Assembly: GCA_019828565.1 (NCBI GenBank)
Contig: JAHDYR010000005.1
Span: 372,001-436,000 of the forward strand
DNA: 64,000 nucleotides
Direction: 5' to 3'
Origin: Carpediemonas membranifera
Lineage: Eukaryota > Fornicata
The notes under the pieces are model-generated. The model made no database searches. It had not been told where the DNA came from and saw only the letters and a list, made by a program, of their open reading frames with translations. The stretch's first letter is position 1. Each line of letters begins with the position of its first letter. The position numbers and the translations under genes are program-made. Positions 58,343-64,000 of the stretch are shown piece after piece.

Positions 58343-58561
58343 GCGTCTTGCTCGTCGTCAGCCATTTCCAGGGATGTGCCGAACAGGGGAGGTTTTCCCC
58401 CTTGGTTAAATTGGCTTAAACGTCCCAGGTCACCAGCCGAATATTTTCCACGATGCTAGAAGATTCTCCCGAATCTTTTGGGTTTGGGTCCGGGTGATCG
58501 GCACCCCACTCGGACCCTTGTGGACCGCGCCCCAAGGCGCACTGTGTCTACGTCTACGACG
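58343..58561 (-). repeat. Third, partial copy of the H leader
   Basis: Matches 50172-50394 and 54257-54479 with a few differences (for example around 58450) and stops where the end motif of element A begins. It shows that the array was made by recombination at element ends. Confidence 0.8.
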
Positions 58562-58970
58562 GTACGCAGTCAGACAGGCTGACGATTCGGTAGACTCCGT
58601 CCATTCCCACAGGGAACCAGTCGCCGCCCAAGCGATTGCAGCCGATCGGTGCACTTTAAGACACTCTCGATGTCTTTCATGCAAGTTGTGCCCCGGCTGC
58701 AATTCATTGCATATGCCAACACAAAGAGCTCAAAACGAGGTCTGTAGCCCTCAACGGCGCTTCGTTGAGGAGTTCTAGCGATTTTTCACTTTTGTTGCGC
58801 AATTTCTTCATCTGATGCGCAATTATTGAACCATCGAGCCTAAAAGAGACTCTAAAGCCTTAACGGCTTCCAAATAGCCAATATCACCTTGTCCATCAAG
58901 GTTTATGATTAGCCTCACTAAGGCCCACAATCATACCCCTCGCAGCCACTCCTCAATGGCTTTGAGGGGC

Positions 58971-59837
58971 TTATCTCTTCTTATCCTTCTCTAATAAGGC
59001 TCTGAACGGGGCTACGGACGTGCTGTAGTCCAGGCGAAGCACGTCTTCCACATAACGGATCAATGAGTTCTGGTCAGCCCATGTGCCCTTCGCCGCAACA
59101 ACCGGGATAGGGATACCCATCAGAACCAGGTCAGCCGCGCTCCCGCGGCGCAGACCGTGCAGCCGAGCCTGCGTGGAGATGATGCCCTTCACCTGGTCCT
59201 CAATGACTGAGTAGGGGTGCGACCAGAGAGGGTCTTCGGCCACCGCGCCTGCATCTATCCTATTGACTAGGACCTCAGATAGCCAGTGAGCCGGGTCTAG
59301 CTCCCCGTCGACTCTCGGGACGAGCTTCTCAACGACCACTCGCCGGGTCTTAGTGCCGTGGATGGAGATTCTTAGCCCGCGGCGCGCGCTCTCCGCTCTA
59401 ACGTCACCAACATGCAGGGCATAGATCTCTCCTGGCCTGGAGGTCGTGGCGTAGGTGGTCAGTGCAAAGGCGAAAGCCTCCTTCCAAAGGTCGTCGTCTC
59501 GAGACTGAGGGTGGGCAGCCCGAAGCCTGTCAACCAGAGTGTGCGCGCGAATCGGGAGAGCAGGCCCTCTAAGCTTCCCAAGAGCGTTCCTTGCCTGCTC
59601 TTTGATGACTGCGTCGGCGTCCAGCGGTGGTTCCCATGATGACACCCGGCCGAAGAAGCGACGGATTAGGCTCCACTTCGAGGTGATTGTATCCTTGGTG
59701 ACCCTCGAGGCTTGGTCCTTGGCCCATGCTCTTATGACTTCGATGCTGCTAGTGTCAGGTGGAAGGGCACCCCAGAAACCCGAGAACTGTTGGAGCACAC
59801 CCGCGACGTGGCGCTTGTCTACGAATCCACTTAACAT
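58971..59837 (-). CDS. Tyrosine recombinase of element A
   Basis: 288 codons from ATG 59837, apparently identical in protein sequence to the copy at 5449-6315, with the full R...H-x-x-R...W...Y set. The ATG lies 28 nt after the RT-RH stop. Expected to integrate the element's circular cDNA by site-specific recombination. Confidence 0.93.
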   Translation of the reverse strand: MLSGFVDKRHVAGVLQQFSGFWGALPPDTSSIEVIRAWAKDQASRVTKDTITSKWSLIRRFFGRVSSWEPPLDADAVIKEQARNALGKLRGPALPIRAHTLVDRLRAAHPQSRDDDLWKEAFAFALTTYATTSRPGEIYALHVGDVRAESARRGLRISIHGTKTRRVVVEKLVPRVDGELDPAHWLSEVLVNRIDAGAVAEDPLWSHPYSVIEDQVKGIISTQARLHGLRRGSAADLVLMGIPIPVVAAKGTWADQNSLIRYVEDVLRLDYSTSVAPFRALLEKDKKR

Positions 59838-59865
59838 GTCACCCTCGAGGGAGATGGTGAAGATG

Positions 59866-61930
59866 TCACTCCCACAAACAGGGCCGCCAATCGGTATGTG
59901 CCGTCCGCCTGCAGGGGGTGATCGCTGATAGGTCCGCGTCCTCCGCTTTGACTCTGAAGAACATGCGGTGCGGAGTCAGCTCTCTCAGCGCAACTGCCGT
60001 CGGCGATCTGCAGTCGGACACTAGCAGGACGAGGGCACTTGGTAGGGATCTCGGCTGTGTGGTCCTTGCAATGTGGAGGTGGCACAGCTTTGCATATACT
60101 GCTGATAGGAGCGCGAAGGGTGTCACTGCTAGCCACCTTCCTGTCGACCAGTCCATGTCTATGAACCTGCTGTCGTCGACCGTCGACGGGCTGTGTTCTA
60201 CTCGAGCTCCAAGCCACTCGGAGGGCCAGATCTCTTTCTGCATGGGACCCCACTCGGCTGTGATCCTGTCGATGATCCGACGAGGCGCTGAGAGCGTTTC
60301 GGACCTCGACAATGCGTCGGCTTGGACGTTCAAGTGACCAGAGACGTGAAGGAGCCTTATCCTGATGGCCCTTTCGCTCAGTGTGGGTAGCAGGTCCCGT
60401 ATGACTGAGTCTACAAACTGCGGAGCCTTGGTTGAGCCTTGCTTGTTCCACCAGCTGACTGCTGCCACCGAGTCGGAGTAGATGGTGACCTCCGCGTCTG
60501 TCAACGGCTCTGCTAGGATCAGTCTCACTGCTTGTTCCACTGCTCGGAACTCGAGCAATGTGATGTGCTCGTCCACCGGGGCCGGCCTGGTGAAGGTGAA
60601 GGGTTGACGGCCCGGGATTGTGATCACTCCGCCGAGTCCTGAGTGAGAGGCGTCTGTCATCGCTGTGATGTGGAGCGTCGGAGACAGACCCCACAGGTGA
60701 AGCAGCTCTTGGAAGGACCTTATCGGAGATGGCCGTGATAAGCGGCGCTCCCATTGGATCAGTGCTTCTCTCGCTTCGCCGGATATGAGTGTGCGGTAGC
60801 GGTCCTTCAGTTGGGCTCTCTGGAGGGGTCTGATAGCGGCTCGGCCCTCCGGCCAAATGATGGCTGCAAAGCCGAGATTGCCCAACAACCGCTGCATGCT
60901 GTGTGTCGTGGCCCCCGATGCCAAGGCCTCCCTGACTCGTGAGAGGTACTTCTGCCGCTTGCTGTCCTGCAGAGCGATCCCCCGCCGGCCAGAGTCCATG
61001 ACGAAGCCAAGGAAGTCGGTCTGCTGCGTGGGTGAGAGCTGCGATTTCTTCCTGTTGATGACCAGGCCGAGGTTCTCTAGGAGCTGTAGTATGCCGGGCA
61101 TCGCAGCGGTCAGTGTCTTCTTGTCCCCGGACAGGAGCCAGTCGTCGAGATAGATGGTCAAGTTGATGCCTGGGAACATCCGTGCTACGATCTGCGCTGC
61201 TGTCAGCATCACCCTTTGGAAGAAGAATGGCGCTGGGCCCCAGCCGAAGGGTAGGACGTTGAAGGCATAGGGTCTCCCGTCGACCACGAAACCCAGCAGC
61301 GGGCTGTCCGAGGCCCTGACCCCTAACTGGTAGTAGCCCTTGACTAGGTCCAAGCGTGCCATGTAGTCTCCTTCGCGAAGCTGGGCCATCGCTTGCTTGA
61401 CTCCCTTCAGCCGAAAGGTTCGATGTTCCGTTGACACTGCGTTCAATGCCCTTAGGTCGTGGATCAGACGCGTCTCTGGTGGCGTCTTCGGCACAGTGAA
61501 GATAGGTGAGATCAAGCTGGGAGACCGGCATGGGCTTGCCGCGCCCAGGCTCAGGAGGGTTTTCAGGTGGTCGCGGAATGCCTTGCGGTCCTTGGCGCGA
61601 GTTGGTGGTAGGCGCGGATGACGAGGGTGCGCTCTTAGGGATATCGGGACGCCCTCGCGTAGCCACGTAACCACCTCTGATGGCGCGCCCAAGTGCCTCC
61701 ATAGGCGCCACTGCCTGTTGATGCAGGGGAATGGTGGAACTGACGGGGGAGGAGGAGGCGTCGGTGACAGGGGAGGAGATTGAGGAGTAGTGGGATTTGT
61801 GGTTGGATGAGGAGTTAGGACCTGTGGACCGGGGCGAGGATCCTTGATGGGTGGTTTCTTTTGACTTAGTTTGAGTTCTTCGTGCCGGCGCGCTTCGGCT
61901 TCTTCCCGTGAAAACCCCGGTTGCCGCCGT
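59866..61930 (-). CDS. RT-RNase H of element A, expressed in -1 frame from Gag
   Basis: The frame opens just after a TGA at about 61931-61933, inside Gag, and has no ATG before the RT domain, so it most likely depends on -1 frameshifting. A Pro/Thr-rich linker leads to RT (LISPIFTVPK, RLIHDLRALNAV, RLDLVKGYYQLGV, VLPFGWGPAPFFFQ, YLDDWLL) and RNase H (MTDASHSGLGG, EFRAVEQAV, YSDSVAAVSWWNKQG, ADALSRS). A conserved C-terminal region (LVSDCRSPTAVALRELTPHR) follows. All catalytic aspartates are present. Confidence 0.9.
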
Positions 61931-62441
61931 CATGTCCGCTGCCGGGCTTGGTGTTCTTCTCGGTCAGGCGGGGGATCTTGGACAGGGTGCGGAGGACGAG
62001 AGTCTCGATCTCCGTCTCGTTCATCTCGTGGCGCTCGGCAAGGGCGGCCATGCCCGCGGTGGAGACAGCAGAGGCGGCTAGGTAGCCGTAGCGGTCCTTC
62101 ACCCATAGGACTCGGTGACGGAGGAAGATGCGAGCGAGTACGGCGAAGCCACTGATTCGATTGAACTTGAAGCTGCGGTAGATCTCCTCGAGGAACTCCG
62201 CCTCTTCGCGCATAGTGGATGAAGCAGGACGCTTCCAAGTCATGGTGGTCTCTTGCCGAAGCAGATCTACTGTCTCTCGGACGTTGCCGCCGGCAGTAAA
62301 TGCGTCTTGAAGCTGTTGAACGGTGGCTTTGAGCTCTGCGATCTCTTGGGCGGCGTCTCCCATCTGTTTCAGTTCGCTCTTGAACAACTGAACCGCCCTT
62401 ATGAGACGCACGATCCCGTCTTTGAGATCGTATCGAATCAT
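61866..62441 (-). CDS. Gag-like coiled-coil protein of element A
   Basis: 191 codons from ATG 62441 (MIRYDLKDGIVRL). A coiled coil (AQEIAELKATVQQLQDAF) precedes the family core TWKRPASSTMREEAEFLEE, YRSFKFNRISGFAVLARI, VKDRYGYLAASAV and a basic Gly-rich end (GNRGFHGKKPKRAGTKNSN). The 3' end overlaps RT by about 65 nt and contains GGGTTTT (61911-61917 on the plus strand as its complement), in the phase G GGT TTT of a -1 slippery heptamer. Confidence 0.85.
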   Translation of the reverse strand: MIRYDLKDGIVRLIRAVQLFKSELKQMGDAAQEIAELKATVQQLQDAFTAGGNVRETVDLLRQETTMTWKRPASSTMREEAEFLEEIYRSFKFNRISGFAVLARIFLRHRVLWVKDRYGYLAASAVSTAGMAALAERHEMNETEIETLVLRTLSKIPRLTEKNTKPGSGHDGGNRGFHGKKPKRAGTKNSN

Positions 62442-62486
62442 CCTCGACCTCTCGCGCCGAAGTTTTGGCTCCGCTGGCCTTGCCAA

Positions 62487-62559
62487 GCTTCCATAGCTCA
62501 GTCGGTAGAGCGGCAGACTGTTAATCTGTAGGTCGTTGGTTCGAGCCCAACTGGGAGCG
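62487..62559 (+). tRNA. tRNA-Asn (anticodon GTT)
   Basis: Folds as a complete cloverleaf without intron: acceptor GCTTCCA/TGGGAGC (one G-U), D arm with AGCTCAGTCGGTAGAGC (A box), anticodon stem GCAGA/TCTGT around CTGTTAA, T arm GTTGG-TTCGAGC-CCAAC (B box). CCA is not encoded, as in eukaryotes. Element A's 5' end touches the tRNA's first base. Confidence 0.96.
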
Positions 62560-62594
62560 CAGTATGTTTAAGTTTAGTCTGCCAGGCTTGCTGT
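62560..62594 (+). other. tRNA 3' flank
   Basis: Short flank before the 237-bp repeat array. A run of T suitable for Pol III termination is not obvious in the first 20 bp. Confidence 0.4.
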
Positions 62595-63123
62595 CCACAA
62601 AGTGTGGCTCTATAACAGAGAGCCCTCCTCTTAAATCCAACCAAAATGGGGGGGCGAGTATTTACTTCGGGTGGCTTCCCCGAGCTCTTATGACAGACCC
62701 GGGTAAATCCTCGTCTCGCGATCCGGTCAGGTCCGAAACGGCTCCGACACCTGCCGATGCGTTTCGAAGTGTGACCTAAAGTGCACATTGATCGGCGCGC
62801 GCAGGTGCCAGTGATGGTCCTGTGACAGGATCCACAAAGTGTGGCTCTATAACAGAGAGCCCTCCTCTTAAATCCAACCAAAATGGGGGGGCGAGTATTT
62901 ACTTCGGGTGGCTTCCCCGAGCTCTTATGACAGACCCGGGTAAATCCTCGTCTCGCGATCCGGTCAGGTCCGAAACGGCTCCGACACCTGCCGATGCGTT
63001 TCGAAGTGTGACCTAAAGTGCACATTGATCGGCGCGCGCAGGTGCCAGTGATGGTCCTGTGACAGGATCCACAAAGTGTGGCTCTATAACAGAGAGCCCT
63101 CCTCTTAAATCCAACCAAAATGG
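62595..63123. repeat. 237-bp tandem repeat, two full units and a partial third
   Basis: Units start at 62595, 62832 and 63069 with CCACAAAGTGTGGC; the third stops at about 63123. The first two appear identical. 237 is divisible by 3, so a minus-strand frame stays open through the array (KRRALCYRATLCGSCHRT), but it has no recognisable domain and is probably not a gene. The unit starts with a hairpin (CCACAAAGTGTGG) and another (GGCTCTATAACAGAGAGCC), and may be a retroelement terminal structure. Confidence 0.85.
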
Positions 63124-63278
63124 GACAATCCCGCAAGACGTCCCTGTGGGACTAAAGCTTTGGGCCGGCGAGTCTATCTCGCCTCGACCAGAGTTAAGAA
63201 TTAATGATGAATCCAGGCCGGCGAGTCCGTCTCGCCTCGGCCGTTCCCCTCGAACGCGGATGTTTAATGGAGGGGTGG
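63124..63278. other. Spacer with short repeated palindrome
   Basis: GGCCGGCGAGTC followed by TCTCGCCTCG occurs twice (near 63162 and 63218). No gene. It lies just past the recombinase stop of element G and is probably its tail. Confidence 0.5.
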
Positions 63279-64000
63279 TTAAAAGTGGGGCCCGAGAAGG
63301 CTGAGGTTCATCCTCCTGGTGAGGTCCTCGTTTGTTCTGATGGCGTCAGCGACATAGCTGCGGAGGGAGGTGACGTCCTTCCATGTGCCCATTGAGAGGA
63401 TCACCTCCAGCGGGACTCCTGATAGAGCCATCTCCGACGCTGCCCCCCTTACGGAAGCTGTGGAGACCCGTCCGTGGACCGAACAACGCCTTCACGACTC
63501 GTCGGAGGTGTGCGGCTGTGAGCGGTTTGTCTCTGCTCAGGCGCCCGTTGACTATGACTCGCCAGATGGGGGTGTCATCAGCCAGGTAGTGTGTGCCCTC
63601 GACCCAGCGTCTAAGTGCCAAGGCCGGGTTGAAGGCGGCTGATAGCCATACGTATGGTACGCGCTTCTTAACTCCCGTTAGGATGGTCTTGGTCCGCTGA
63701 ATGTGTAGGAGAATGTCGCCGTTCTTGAGTAGCTCCAGGTCGGCCGGGCATAGGGAGAGTATCTCGATGCCTCTGGACACCGTCAGATAGGCGACTGCCC
63801 CAAAGAGACATGCCTGATATGACTCAAAGTCGTCACTCCGGCGCCCCAGTGCCTCGATCATCTCAGCCTTGGTGATGGCGCGCGAGCCGCCGGTAGTTCC
63901 CGCCGTGCTGGCGCCCTTAGCCGCCTGCTTAACGATGTACTTGGAGTTGGCGGGCGGATGCCAGTCTTTGAGGAACTCCTGTAGCTGAACAATCCAGTAG
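63279..64000 (-). pseudogene. Tyrosine recombinase of element G, running off the right edge, one frameshift
   Basis: Open from the window edge: YWIVQLQEFLKDWHPPANSK, then FESYQACLFGAVAYLTVSRGIEILSL with the first catalytic Arg, QRTKTILTGVKKRVPYVW, and GLHSFRKGG with His and Arg. At a run of six C on the plus strand (63443-63448) the frame must change by one base; the continuation reads EVILSMGTWKDVTSLRSYVADA with Trp and Tyr and ends at TAA 63279. It belongs to a different branch from A, B and H. With five C the gene would be intact. Confidence 0.85.

Larger units (their letters stand above)
58569..62486 (-). mobile_element. YR retrotransposon A, nearly complete
   Basis: On the minus strand: leader directly abutting tRNA-Asn, Gag-like ORF, RT-RNase H in the -1 frame, intact recombinase, tail and the end motif with GTCAG-ACAGG-CTGAC on the plus strand (58569-58583). 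No stop or frameshift found in any of the three reading frames. It is the best-preserved element of the window and nearly identical to the truncated copy A' at 5072-6837 in the opposite orientation. It lacks the second motif and leader copy that A' has after its tail. Confidence 0.9.

Noticed and set aside
62498-63136. A 212-codon minus-strand ORF through the 237-bp repeats and the tRNA
   Set aside because: It is open only because 237 is a multiple of three. It runs through the tRNA-Asn gene and has no domain.

Overview
This window is nuclear DNA from a gene-dense, GC-rich unicellular eukaryote. The evidence is a ubiquitin-eS31 fusion gene, an OCRL-type phosphatase, a FERM protein, a sirtuin, a CCA-adding enzyme, a tRNA-Asn gene and spliceosomal GT-AG introns. 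The host introns I could place are extremely short: five are exactly 28 nt and one is about 31 nt. Intergenic gaps are often only about 100-400 bp. A free-living excavate or metamonad-like protist would fit, but the sequence alone does not settle the lineage. The genetic code looks standard; intact host genes end in TGA.

Region by region. (1) 1-5070, minus strand: a non-LTR (LINE) element running off the left edge. It has an OTU-protease-like ORF, an array of 51/52-bp repeats, then an ORF joining a DnaQ-like exonuclease domain, an APE-type endonuclease and the start of a reverse transcriptase. (2) 5072-20210, plus strand: a graveyard of at least six tyrosine-recombinase (DIRS/Ngaro-like) retrotransposons, truncated, fused to each other or carrying isolated stops. 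(3) 20305-26350: a hypothetical gene, a Mutator-like element with 30-bp terminal inverted repeats and a 9-bp target duplication, decayed Ty3/gypsy pieces with chromodomain and protease, and a decayed pogo-type transposase. (4) 26620-49439: the host gene island. It holds a sirtuin, a SNAPIN-like protein, a Med18-like protein, a DUF4485 protein, a V-ATPase accessory-like protein, CCA tRNA nucleotidyltransferase, a Myb-like protein, a 7TM protein, an OCRL-like 5-phosphatase, two membrane proteins (one with a RING-like domain), ubiquitin-eS31, a Tc1/mariner element with a second gene, a UBX protein and a FERM-LRR protein. (5) 49889-64000, minus strand: a second YR-retrotransposon block. It contains two nearly identical 4.1-kb tandem copies, one almost complete element, a tRNA-Asn touching that element's 5' end, a 237-bp tandem repeat and a further YR at the right edge.

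The YR elements share one plan: a coiled-coil Gag-like ORF, then RT-RNase H, then a tyrosine recombinase. In the three best-preserved families RT-RH lies in the -1 frame relative to Gag and overlaps it at a conserved TTTTC run, which suggests ribosomal frameshifting. One family instead has Gag and RT in one frame separated by a single TAA and ends its RT-RH in a chromodomain. Many breaks are one-base changes in G/C homopolymers, so some may be assembly errors rather than real decay.
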